Source of the DNA: Bifidobacterium breve
GTDB taxonomy: Bacteria > Actinomycetota > Acidimicrobiia > Acidimicrobiales > Ilumatobacteraceae
DNA: 19,492 bases
Assembly: GCA_945896935.1 (NCBI GenBank)
Contig: CAMDER010000017.1
Coordinates: 1-19,492, forward strand
Direction: 5' to 3'
The position numbers and the translations under genes are program-made. Under the pieces are notes generated by a model. It saw nothing but the letters and a program-made list of their open reading frames with translations, was not told the origin of the DNA and ran no database searches. Shown here in pieces: positions 1 through 7,174 of this stretch (the first letter of the stretch is position 1; each line of letters begins with the position of its first letter).

Positions 1-408
1 GATGGGGCTTGCATCTTTTTGAATCGACCCGGTTTTGAAGGTGGAGCTGGATGTGCATTCCACATCGCAGCAACCGAAGCCGGAGAACGGCCACTCGATT
101 GGAAGCCCAATGTGTGTTGGCAACTTCCGTTACGTCTTGAGTATCACACCGATACCAATGGTTGGGTCAACACCGTTGTGCGTGAATGGAAGCGCCGCGA
201 TTGGGGCGACGGCGGCAGCGATTTACATTGGTGGTGCACCGATAACTCCGACGCGTTCGTCGGCAAAGAACCGGTCTACAAGTACCTCAAAGAAGAAATC
301 ATTGAGTCAGTTGGCGCAAAGGTCTACGAACTTTTGGTTGAAGCCCTCGAGCGCCCGACTGCAGTGACTCTTCCCCACCCGGTCTTGACGGTGAAGAAGA
401 GTAAATAA
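1..408 (+). CDS. C-terminal part of a conserved Cys/Trp-rich protein (5' end outside window)
   Basis: The reading frame is open from the first base and ends at TAA 406-408, so this is the 3' part of a gene that starts before the window; a TTG at 19 is in frame but unlikely to be the start. The visible 135 residues contain spaced cysteines (GACIF, GAGCAFH, NVCWQ, WWCTD), a conserved-looking WKPNVCWQLPLR block and a Trp/Asp-rich EWKRRDWGDGGSDLHWW block. It ends with a predicted helix (EPVYKYLKEEIIESVGAKVYELLVEALE). The text resembles an uncharacterised actinobacterial family with possible metal- or Fe-S-binding cysteines, but I cannot name it with confidence. The last base of its stop codon is directly next to the last base of the convergent typA stop codon, with no room for a terminator. 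Confidence 0.8.
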   Translation, partial: DGACIFLNRPGFEGGAGCAFHIAATEAGERPLDWKPNVCWQLPLRLEYHTDTNGWVNTVVREWKRRDWGDGGSDLHWWCTDNSDAFVGKEPVYKYLKEEIIESVGAKVYELLVEALERPTAVTLPHPVLTVKKSK

Positions 409-2241
409 CTAGTTGGCCTTCTTGAAGGCTTTCTTGCGGTCTTCAGGGTTGAGGTAACGCTTACGAACGCGAATCGCTTTCGGCGTCACTTCGACGAGTT
501 CGTCATCGCCAATCCATTCAATCGCTGTTTCAAGCGTGTGAATTCGAGGAGCCGCAAGCTTGACACCATCGTCGTGACTGTGAGTACGGATGTTGTTCTT
601 TTCCTTGGCGCGTACTGCGTTGACGACCATTTCGTCGCCACGAGTACTTTCACCCACAACCATTCCTTCGTACGTCTTCCCACCTGGTTCGACAAAAAGT
701 TCTCCACGAAGTTGCAGGTTGTCTAACGCATAGGCAGTAATCATTCCTTCGCGGTCGGCAATCATTGCTCCGCCCAGACGATGAGGAAGCTCGCCGCACC
801 ACGGCATCCAACCAGCGTGGTTTTGGTGCAACATCGCGGTTCCGCGAGTTGTGGTCATCAAGAGTGACCGGAAACCAATGAGACCACGACTTGGACACTC
901 AAAGGTGATGACCGAACGGCCGGGGTCGCCTGAGCGTAAATCGGTGACTCGACCCTTACGTGGGGCCAAGGCCTGAGTTACTGCACCGACATATTCGTCG
1001 GGAACGTCACAGACACCCCGTTCGAGAGGTTCGAATTTTTTGCCATTGACTTCTTTGGTAATAACTTCGGGGCGGCTGACTTGGAGTTCAAAGCCTTCAC
1101 GTCGCATCCCTTCAATCAACACGGCTAACTGCAATTCACCACGGCCAGCAACTTCCATCACGTCAGCCGAATCAGTTTCGTGCAACTTAATGGAAACGTT
1201 TCCAAGTATTTCTTTACGCAGGCGGTCAATCAAGTGGCGGCTGGTGAGGTACTTGCCGTCACGGCCAGCAAATGGCGATGTGTTCACGCCAAAGGTCATA
1301 CGAAGCACCGGTTCGTCAACGGTGAGTCGAGGAAGCGCTACCGGAGTTTCAGCAGACGCAATGGTGTCACCAATTTCGACTTCTGGGAAGCCAGCAACAA
1401 CGAAAAGGTCGCCAGCACGTAGTTCATCAACTTCGACTCGACTGACGCCCATGTAAGCCATCAATTGTGAGAGACGACGCTTCAGAGGCGGTAGTCCTTC
1501 GGCAAACTCTTCTTCAAGCAGCGCGACGTTTTCGCCTTTACGCATCACGCCTTGATAGATACGTCCAATTGCTAAACGACCGAGGTATTCAGAGGCGTCA
1601 AGGTTGGTAACGAGTGCCTGCAACGGCGCAGTCGCATCGCCGCCCGGTGCTGGAATACGTTCAAGAATGGTGTCAAGCAAAGCCGAAAGGTCGGCGTCAG
1701 GTGCTGGCATTCCGAGACCAACCATGGTTCGGCCTTCACGAGCAACTGCTGAAACTACGGAGAAGTCAATGTGGTGGTCATCGGCTTCAAGGTCGATGAA
1801 CAACTGATATACCTCGTCGAGAACTTCTTCAGCCCGAGCATCACCGCGGTCAACCTTGTTGATGACCACAATGGCGGGCAGATTCAAGGAGAGAGCCTTT
1901 TGTAGAACATAACGAGTTTGCGGAAGAGGGCCTTCGGCGGCATCAACGAGCAACAAAATACCGTCGACCATCGTGAGAGCTCGCTCGACTTCTCCACCAA
2001 AGTCAGCGTGACCAGGCGTGTCCACCAAGTTGATCTTGGTGTCCTTGTAGATCACCGAAGCGGCTTTAGCCAAAATGGTGATACCCCGCTCACGTTCTTG
2101 ATCATTTGAGTCCATGACACGATCGACCACCGCTTGGTGAGCAGCAAATGTTCCGGTGGCCCGCAACAGAGCGTCCACGAGAGTTGTTTTTCCATGGTCA
2201 ACGTGCGCGACTAACGCGACATTACGTAGTTGTGTATACAT
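409..2241 (-). CDS. typA: TypA/BipA ribosome-associated GTPase
   Basis: This is a 610-residue translational GTPase of the TypA/BipA family, which binds the 70S ribosome and acts in ribosome assembly and stress adaptation. The N-terminal G domain shows G1 AHVDHGKTTL (about residues 12-21), G2 in ERERGITI (50-56), G3 DTPGHADF (74-81) and G4 NKVD (128-131). Elongation-factor domains follow, then the BipA-specific C-terminal region with TRGTAMLHQNHAGW and GRSVITFECPSRGLIGFRS. The length is normal for the family. The start is ATG at 2241, with no clear Shine-Dalgarno. The small ORF 2262-2468 ends 20 nt upstream on the same strand, so the two are probably co-transcribed and perhaps translationally linked. 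The stop codon (TAG) abuts the convergent gene at 1-408. Confidence 0.97.
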   Translation of the reverse strand: MYTQLRNVALVAHVDHGKTTLVDALLRATGTFAAHQAVVDRVMDSNDQERERGITILAKAASVIYKDTKINLVDTPGHADFGGEVERALTMVDGILLLVDAAEGPLPQTRYVLQKALSLNLPAIVVINKVDRGDARAEEVLDEVYQLFIDLEADDHHIDFSVVSAVAREGRTMVGLGMPAPDADLSALLDTILERIPAPGGDATAPLQALVTNLDASEYLGRLAIGRIYQGVMRKGENVALLEEEFAEGLPPLKRRLSQLMAYMGVSRVEVDELRAGDLFVVAGFPEVEIGDTIASAETPVALPRLTVDEPVLRMTFGVNTSPFAGRDGKYLTSRHLIDRLRKEILGNVSIKLHETDSADVMEVAGRGELQLAVLIEGMRREGFELQVSRPEVITKEVNGKKFEPLERGVCDVPDEYVGAVTQALAPRKGRVTDLRSGDPGRSVITFECPSRGLIGFRSLLMTTTRGTAMLHQNHAGWMPWCGELPHRLGGAMIADREGMITAYALDNLQLRGELFVEPGGKTYEGMVVGESTRGDEMVVNAVRAKEKNNIRTHSHDDGVKLAAPRIHTLETAIEWIGDDELVEVTPKAIRVRKRYLNPEDRKKAFKKAN

Positions 2242-2261
2242 ATCAGTTGTGGACGACCGGC

Positions 2262-2468
2262 TTAAGCCAGGTCGTCTCCCTCGTCCTCAGCCTCAATCTC
2301 GTCTTCATCGTCAAAGACGACTCCGTACTTTTCGGCTAAGGCCGCGTACTCATCATCTTGAGAACGCGGTTGCGACTCTCCGCCCCCAAGGCCGAGATCC
2401 AAGGCGCTGGGGCCTGCTTGCTTCAATTTTCTCGCTTCTTCGAAACGACGGTGACGACCCTTTTTCAC
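2262..2468 (-). CDS. Small charged protein upstream of typA, unknown function
   Basis: A 68-residue ORF starts at GTG 2468, with GGAG seven bases upstream, and ends 20 nt before typA. Its composition is strongly bipolar. The N-terminus is basic (MKKGRHRRFEEARKLKQAG), the middle is Gly/Ser-rich, and the C-terminus is very acidic (FDDEDEIEAEDEGDDLA). No membrane segment or cysteine is present. The position, the ribosome-binding site and the non-random charge layout favour a real gene over a chance ORF. I do not recognise a named family. A basic head with an acidic tail would suit a nucleic-acid- or ribosome-associated factor, but that is inference. The 259 bp between this gene and the RNase D stop (2469-2727) hold no other gene I can support and probably contain the promoter. 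Confidence 0.65.
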   Translation of the reverse strand: MKKGRHRRFEEARKLKQAGPSALDLGLGGGESQPRSQDDEYAALAEKYGVVFDDEDEIEAEDEGDDLA

Positions 2469-2727
2469 GGCAGGGCTCCGAACTTGTGAGGGGGGTAGGC
2501 GATGGTTACGAAAGTGGGTGGTACCGGCCTGAAAACAAGACGCACCGACTCAAATTCGGCCAAGTCACATGACTGCTCACACGACAGGGCGACAAGAGTG
2601 TAGGACTAAATGACCTAGATATGTGGGAACTTCAGGCTCTTTCGTGGTTTTTCAGTGTGCCATCGGTAGCCCAACACCCGAGAAATCAAGACGATCCGTC
2701 AATTTTGCCCCCATTTAAGCCAATGAG

Positions 2728-3894
2728 TCACTCAGCGGGCAGGGCCGAGATCATTTTGAGACCGCCCTTGCCATCAAAGGACAGGCCAGCCCGACCGTGC
2801 AACAAATCATCAAGCTGTTCACCAATCAGGTCGTGACGCCAGCCAGTTGATAACCGGGCATCATCGTCTTTGCGCAAAAACGCCTCAATGTCAGAGCGAG
2901 TGGCCAACAAGGCGGTATCGACATGCTCGAGTCGAGCGACTTCGCTGATCCAAGCTGAAATAAGGGTGATCGCCGGACGTAAATGGCGGTCAACTTCTTC
3001 GCCATCGTTCGTCGAGATCTCCACTGGGTTCTCTTTGCCCCGAGCGACGGCGGCCAAAATTTCTTGGCCAATGGTTCCCCTCGTGTGGCGATCGTCAACG
3101 CCTCGGGCTTGAGACAGGTCCCCCAAGTTGGTGGGCTCGCGTTGAGCAATTCCCTGGAGGGCTAAATCAGGCAGTACTTGACGAGGCGGAATGTCACTGG
3201 CCATGGCGCGCCGTTCGCGCCATTCGGCAAGGGCCGCCAAAACTCCGCGCGTTCGGGGTTTGAGCGCCCGAACATCTTTCTGTTTTTGCCAAGCATCGGC
3301 CGGATTTCCTGGCCCCACTTTGCGATTGCGCAATTCTTCACAGGCATCAATCGCCCATGACAATCGATTGCGTTCTTCTAGTTTGGACGTGAGCAGGTCA
3401 TGAATTTCTAGAAGATGTTCAACATCAGATGCGGCATACGTTTTCTGCCCATCACTGAGTGGTCGACGTAGCCAATCAGTTAGTCGGTCGCCCTTGGGCA
3501 AAACAAGTTTGAGCTCTGAATTAACTAGTGAAGCTAGCGATGGAGTTGAGTATCCAAGGAAACCCGCGGCGATTTGGGTATCAAATATCTTCTCAGGAAT
3601 TGTGCCCATCGCGTGCGACATCACATCAAGATCTTGCTGAGCGGCGTGTAACACGATCAGATGATTCGTGCCGAAGATACGTTTAAGTTTCGCGGCATCG
3701 CACGCAAGTGGATCAACGATCGCAAGACCATCGAGCCATGCCAATTGAATAAGTGCTAAGCGCGGGAAATAAGTTTTCTCTCGATGAAATTCGGTATCAA
3801 GTGCAACGCGATCGTGAGATTGCAATCGGTCAAGCAATTCATCAAGGGCTTGATTATCGGCAATCCATTCATAACTCACACGGTCAACACTCAC
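2728..3894 (-). CDS. rnd: Ribonuclease D-type 3'-5' exonuclease with HRDC domain
   Basis: This 388-residue protein combines a DEDDy 3'-5' exonuclease domain (about residues 8-175) with an HRDC helical domain (about 213-293), the arrangement of RNase D enzymes that trim the 3' ends of stable RNAs. The four metal-binding acids are visible: D33 and E35 in ALDTEF, D88 in HAAQQDLD, and D157 in YAASDVEHL, with the general-base tyrosine Y153. The ends of the substrate channel match too (RLALIQLAW, DWLRRPLS). A C-terminal region of about 95 residues follows the HRDC domain. The start is GTG at 3894, overlapping the upstream rhodanese stop in a GTGA arrangement, so translation is probably coupled. It is likely the last gene of a DUF3151-mobA-rhodanese-rnd run. 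Confidence 0.93.
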   Translation of the reverse strand: MSVDRVSYEWIADNQALDELLDRLQSHDRVALDTEFHREKTYFPRLALIQLAWLDGLAIVDPLACDAAKLKRIFGTNHLIVLHAAQQDLDVMSHAMGTIPEKIFDTQIAAGFLGYSTPSLASLVNSELKLVLPKGDRLTDWLRRPLSDGQKTYAASDVEHLLEIHDLLTSKLEERNRLSWAIDACEELRNRKVGPGNPADAWQKQKDVRALKPRTRGVLAALAEWRERRAMASDIPPRQVLPDLALQGIAQREPTNLGDLSQARGVDDRHTRGTIGQEILAAVARGKENPVEISTNDGEEVDRHLRPAITLISAWISEVARLEHVDTALLATRSDIEAFLRKDDDARLSTGWRHDLIGEQLDDLLHGRAGLSFDGKGGLKMISALPAE

Positions 3895-4226
3895 TTGGGT
3901 TGACTTCCCTCAACTACCTCGTGACCTTGCATGAGCCAACCTACGGTTCCTCCAGCAATGTTGATGACGCTCAGAGATTTCTGCGATAAATAGTCACAGG
4001 CGTTGGCACTACGTCCACCGACCTTGCAAATCACATAGGTGACGCCACCTTGTGGATTACGAAACTCTTCCACTCGTTGTGGAACTTCATTTAGCGGGAT
4101 ATGAATCGCTCCAGGTACATGTCCGCCGACGTATTCATCGGTTTCGCGAACATCGATGAGGAACGTGTCTTGGTTGAACAATTCGGCGAATTCGGTGATT
4201 GAGATTTCTGAAAACTGCGACGACAT
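3891..4226 (-). CDS. Single-domain rhodanese-like sulfurtransferase
   Basis: A 111-residue stand-alone rhodanese domain. It carries the entry motif LIDVRETDEYVGGHVPGAIHIPL (residues 23-45) and the active-site loop CKVGGRS with the persulfide-forming Cys67. The closing segment VINIAGGTVGWLMQGHEV is typical of the GlpE/PspE/YgaP-like single-domain group. Such proteins transfer sulfane sulfur from thiosulfate or a persulfide donor to an acceptor, and the acceptor cannot be read from sequence. It lies between a MobA-like gene (9 nt upstream) and rnd (4-nt overlap). A role in sulfur supply for molybdopterin is possible from the mobA neighbour but is only inference. The start is ATG at 4226. Confidence 0.93.
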   Translation of the reverse strand: MSSQFSEISITEFAELFNQDTFLIDVRETDEYVGGHVPGAIHIPLNEVPQRVEEFRNPQGGVTYVICKVGGRSANACDYLSQKSLSVINIAGGTVGWLMQGHEVVEGSQPK

Positions 4227-4235
4227 GGATTCAAA

Positions 4236-4835
4236 CTAGCCTTTTGTTCGGCGAAAGTTCGCAAAATCATCAGGCGAATTGATGTTGATCAGATGCGATT
4301 CAGCGATCACGACGCGATGACGTCGGAGCCCCAGCCATGCCTTCATGACTGAACGCTGATTGTCGACAAACTGTTGATTCAAGACTGGTCGCGAGGTCTC
4401 GACCCTCCAAACCGCACAAAGCGGTTGAGCACCATTTTCTTTTGGATCGTGTTCGCTGTGGGCGTAGAACACGTCAGGCTGTTCTTCGTAGCTGTGGGTA
4501 TTGGCATCTATTAAGGCAGCTATGTCGGCGTGAGCGAGTGCTACTAAGTCAACGGCCACAATCAGAGCGATGCCGTTTTGCGCATGTTGCATGGCGGCGA
4601 GGATTCCGGAAAGTGGACCCTGATCTTGATCCTCATCTTGAATGACTGGCCAGCGCATGTCTTGAAGTTTTTTGGAACGCGCTCCGGCTATGAAAACCCC
4701 CTGGGGGCAAAAAGGTTCGAGCAGCTCGCATTGATGTTCGATCGCAGTGTGATGATCAACCGCTAAGAGCGCTTTATCAGAACCCATGCGACTGCTGTGT
4801 CCCCCGGCCAACACGTAACCGCGAATGTCAGTCAT
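4236..4835 (-). CDS. mobA: MobA-like molybdenum cofactor guanylyltransferase
   Basis: This is a nucleotidyltransferase of the MobA family, about 199 residues from the ATG at 4835. A TTG two codons upstream is also in frame but less likely. The GTP-binding loop is LAGGHSSRMGSDKALL (residues 9-24), followed by a DQGPLSGI segment (71-78) that fits the substrate-binding loop. Family members attach GMP to molybdopterin to make Mo-guanine dinucleotide cofactors. One point is odd: the usual Asp-hydrophobic-Pro metal-site motif reads AVDLVAL here (D96), keeping the Asp but losing the Pro. The C-terminal part (NPxDxF-like NINSPDDFANF) is conserved. No other molybdopterin gene is in the window, so a related role such as MocA-like CTP transfer cannot be excluded. 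Confidence 0.82.
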   Translation of the reverse strand: MTDIRGYVLAGGHSSRMGSDKALLAVDHHTAIEHQCELLEPFCPQGVFIAGARSKKLQDMRWPVIQDEDQDQGPLSGILAAMQHAQNGIALIVAVDLVALAHADIAALIDANTHSYEEQPDVFYAHSEHDPKENGAQPLCAVWRVETSRPVLNQQFVDNQRSVMKAWLGLRRHRVVIAESHLININSPDDFANFRRTKG

Positions 4836-4858
4836 ACGCAATCGCAGTCAGTTTTGGC

Positions 4859-5353
4859 TTATTGATGAACAGCGAGAAATTCGCGAGGAATTCCAGCAGG
4901 ATCAAGTTGCAGGAGGAATAAATGACATCGCTCAGCTTCGTCTGCTTCACCAATCGCCTCAGCCAATTTTTGCAATCCCAACAAGCACCGCAAGAACCCA
5001 TGATTTGATTCTTGGTTCCATCTGACATAACCCGAACCGCGCCAGCCATTTTGGCGCAAAGTGTCGAGTCCGCGGTGATAGCCAATTCGGTAGTACGAAT
5101 ATCGTTCAAGATCGTCTCGACCCAAATCGCCAATATTGGCCCAAGAGATGAGCGACCGTGGATGGTGACTGACAACGACTCCTACGGCTTCGCGTCGTGA
5201 CTCAGGGGCCACTGCCAGAGCCTGCGACAATTCGTGACGGATTGCTGGATCCTCAAGTGGGATCACCGTTGTCGGCGGTCCTTGCGGGGTCAAACTAATG
5301 GGATTTTGCGAGGCTGGTGTTGGACTTGACATGAGGTCAGAGTATCGCCCCAT
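4859..5353 (-). CDS. DUF3151 family protein
   Basis: This 164-residue soluble protein matches the actinobacterial DUF3151 family as I remember it. The blocks GYHRGLDTLRQNGWRGSGYVRW (about residues 91-112), SNHGFLRCLLGLQKLAEAIGE (116-136) and ERCHLFLLQLDP (141-152) are characteristic. The family has no established biochemical role to my knowledge. The Trp/Arg/Gly-rich centre followed by helices is its hallmark. ATG at 5353 gives MGRYSDLMSS; the second ATG at 5332 (MSSPTPASQNP) is an equally plausible start, since neither has a clear ribosome-binding site. It heads a minus-strand run with mobA, rhodanese and rnd. It is divergent from the small membrane protein at 5402, leaving only 48 bp for both promoters. 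Confidence 0.85.
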   Translation of the reverse strand: MGRYSDLMSSPTPASQNPISLTPQGPPTTVIPLEDPAIRHELSQALAVAPESRREAVGVVVSHHPRSLISWANIGDLGRDDLERYSYYRIGYHRGLDTLRQNGWRGSGYVRWNQESNHGFLRCLLGLQKLAEAIGEADEAERCHLFLLQLDPAGIPREFLAVHQ

Positions 5354-5401
5354 GCACTGGTATGCCCGACGGTGATGCGACGAGTTGAATAGTCTGACGA
5401 T

Positions 5402-5710
5402 ATGACCAGCCTCGTTTCAATCGGTGTGTGGGCTCTTGATGAAGCCCAGTTAAAGAACTTCACAACTTATGGCGCTCTGTTGCCCATCGTTATCGGACTG
5501 ATTATTTTCAAGTTCGCGGTGAGCGCAATGGTTCGATCAATCGTTTTAATTGTTGCTCTTGCTCTAGGAGTACTCATTTACAGTCAACGTTCAGAAATTT
5601 CAGACTGTGTCGATAATGCAAAAGCAAACGTTGAATCGTCGCTTGGCAAAGTGCAATGCAAAGTACTTGGACTCAACATCGATCTCGATCTTCAAGACCA
5701 GGTTCCCTGA
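5402..5710 (+). CDS. Small membrane protein of unknown function
   Basis: A 102-residue protein with two predicted transmembrane segments (about residues 24-42 and 46-60) joined by a very short turn (SAMVRS). It ends in a polar tail with two cysteines, C69 and C86, spaced around a helix (DCVDNAKANVESSLGKVQC), and a hydrophobic/acidic end (GLNIDLDLQDQVP). If the tail is outside the membrane, the cysteines could form a disulfide; this is inference. I do not recognise a family. The gene stands alone on the plus strand. Its last 19 bases overlap the 3' end of the convergent hydrolase. The start is ATG at 5402 without a strong ribosome-binding site. Confidence 0.7.
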   Translation: MTSLVSIGVWALDEAQLKNFTTYGALLPIVIGLIIFKFAVSAMVRSIVLIVALALGVLIYSQRSEISDCVDNAKANVESSLGKVQCKVLGLNIDLDLQDQVP

Positions 5711-6513
5711 ATAACCCGGCGCACTAGTGGTTGAATAAGAAGTTCAACGAAGTCATCAGGTGAGGCTGAATGGGCATTGTGATGCGCTCCCTCAATTTTG
5801 ATTGAGCGACAATCATCAAGATTGCCCAGAAGTTCGGCACTGGCCTGTAGATGCGGTTTTGACTTTGACCCAAATCCAGCTATCAGCGGACCTTGTACGA
5901 GTTCGATGTCCCAAGGTCTTATACGCCGGATATCACCTAGTTCACCAACGAGTGCCTCGCCTTCGGAACGTCGTTGCTTCTTTGTTGAATCTGGAAGTGC
6001 TTCCCAGCGACGATGACCGATGAACCGTCGCATAAAAGTTTCCGCGGCGTATTCCGGGTCATCTGCAGCGGCAACTGCGGCGCTTCCGCCCGAGTCTTTG
6101 GGCCACCATGGTTCCCAACTCATGGGGCTTTCGTAAATCACCAGTCCGGCGATCGAGCCAACAAACCGTTGGGCATACGCCAACGCCACGACTCCTCCAA
6201 AACTGTGTCCAACTAATATCACTTTCTGATTCGCGGCGAATTGCCCGATGATTTCGTCGAGGTCGCTTACTTGTTCATCGACAGAAAATGTTCCACGTTG
6301 TTCTACCGATTTTCCGTATCCACGACGATCAAAAGTAACAACCTGGCTGGACGTGCTCAACAAACGTGCCATTCTCGCGAAGGCAGCCTGGCGGTCCATA
6401 CTTCCGTGAATCAAAACGATCACCGGAGAATCAGTATTTTGTTCGAGACGATTGTCGTGAAGTCGAACGCTCTCAATTACCTGACTCCGACCCATATAAG
6501 TACATCTTTGCAC
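5692..6513 (-). CDS. Alpha/beta-hydrolase fold protein
   Basis: This 273-residue alpha/beta hydrolase has the oxyanion-hole motif HGS (residues 36-38), the FDRRGYGKS strand-turn (61-69), the nucleophile elbow VGHSFGG with Ser104, and a likely catalytic His in EGAHHNAH (244-248). The lid region contains a Trp-rich stretch (SWEPWWPKD). The substrate cannot be read; esterase, lactonase, epoxide hydrolase or haloperoxidase-like activity are all possible. The catalytic acid is not obvious, because the usual GxxD after strand 7 reads IAGFGSKSKP. The start is GTG 6513 with AGGA five bases upstream, or ATG at 6495. It is divergent from the histidine phosphatase gene with almost no spacer, and its 3' end overlaps the gene at 5402-5710 by 19 nt. 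Confidence 0.9.
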   Translation of the reverse strand: MQRCTYMGRSQVIESVRLHDNRLEQNTDSPVIVLIHGSMDRQAAFARMARLLSTSSQVVTFDRRGYGKSVEQRGTFSVDEQVSDLDEIIGQFAANQKVILVGHSFGGVVALAYAQRFVGSIAGLVIYESPMSWEPWWPKDSGGSAAVAAADDPEYAAETFMRRFIGHRRWEALPDSTKKQRRSEGEALVGELGDIRRIRPWDIELVQGPLIAGFGSKSKPHLQASAELLGNLDDCRSIKIEGAHHNAHSASPDDFVELLIQPLVRRVIQGTWS

Positions 6514-6530
6514 GCGTATCCTGATGAGTG

Positions 6531-7151
6531 ATGGAAGTACTACTGATTCGACACGCCATTCCTATTCGACGCGAACTTGAGACTGGTATCGCCGACCCCG
6601 AGTTAGCCACCGAGGGACTCAAACAAGCCGACTTGATGGCCCATTATTTGGCCTCTGAAAAGCTTCATGCTATTTATGCAAGTCCGATGCAACGAGCGCA
6701 ACAGACGGCTAGTCCCTTGGCAGTAGTTCAAGGACTCTCCATCACAACTGTTGATGGTGTGGCTGAATACGACAAAAATAGCAATCAATATGTTCCCGTT
6801 GAAGAACTCAAGGCTAAAAATGATCCCCGGTGGCAAGAAATGTTGCGCGGTGAATGGACTTCAACAGATGAAACAGAAGATGAGTTCATCCAAAGAACTG
6901 TCAGTTCAATTGAGGAAATCATTGCGAACCATGCATCGCAGCGAGTTGCGATTGTGTGTCATGGTGGCGTCATCAACGCCTACATTTGCCATGTCTTAGG
7001 GCTTGAAAACCAACGAGGCTTCTTTTATCCCAACTACACATCAATTCACCGCATCGCCGCAGCAGGCAGTGGAGAACGAAGCATTGTGACGCTCAATGAG
7101 ACATCACACTTGCGTGGATCGGGCTTGCCGATTGGGTTATTTCAGAAATAG
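6531..7151 (+). CDS. Histidine phosphatase superfamily (phosphoglycerate mutase-like) protein
   Basis: About 206 residues from ATG 6531; GTG at 6528 is one codon earlier and also possible. The N-terminus carries the catalytic LIRHA motif (with His8 or His9 depending on start), in the RHA variant instead of the usual RHG. A second conserved Arg lies in YASPMQRAQQTA, an acidic residue in VAEYDK, and the second catalytic His in VAIVCHGGVINAY. This is the 2H/branch-1 pattern shared by cofactor-dependent phosphoglycerate mutases, CobC-type phosphatases and many broad phosphatases. The loop ELKAKNDPRWQEMLRGEW and the length favour a phosphatase over a glycolytic mutase. The substrate is unknown. 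The M18 aminopeptidase gene follows 23 nt downstream with a good ribosome-binding site. Confidence 0.9.
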   Translation: MEVLLIRHAIPIRRELETGIADPELATEGLKQADLMAHYLASEKLHAIYASPMQRAQQTASPLAVVQGLSITTVDGVAEYDKNSNQYVPVEELKAKNDPRWQEMLRGEWTSTDETEDEFIQRTVSSIEEIIANHASQRVAIVCHGGVINAYICHVLGLENQRGFFYPNYTSIHRIAAAGSGERSIVTLNETSHLRGSGLPIGLFQK

Positions 7152-7174
7152 TTGTTGAATCAAGGAGAACGGAG

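Noticed and set aside
486..2109. Several open frames of 60-138 codons over typA on both strands
   Set aside because: They are shadows of the conserved typA gene, with no ribosome-binding sites and no recognisable domains.
2565..2576. AGTCACATGACT-like dyad in the gap between rnd and the small ORF
   Set aside because: The arms are only five bases long, a length expected by chance, and no promoter element is clearly aligned with it.
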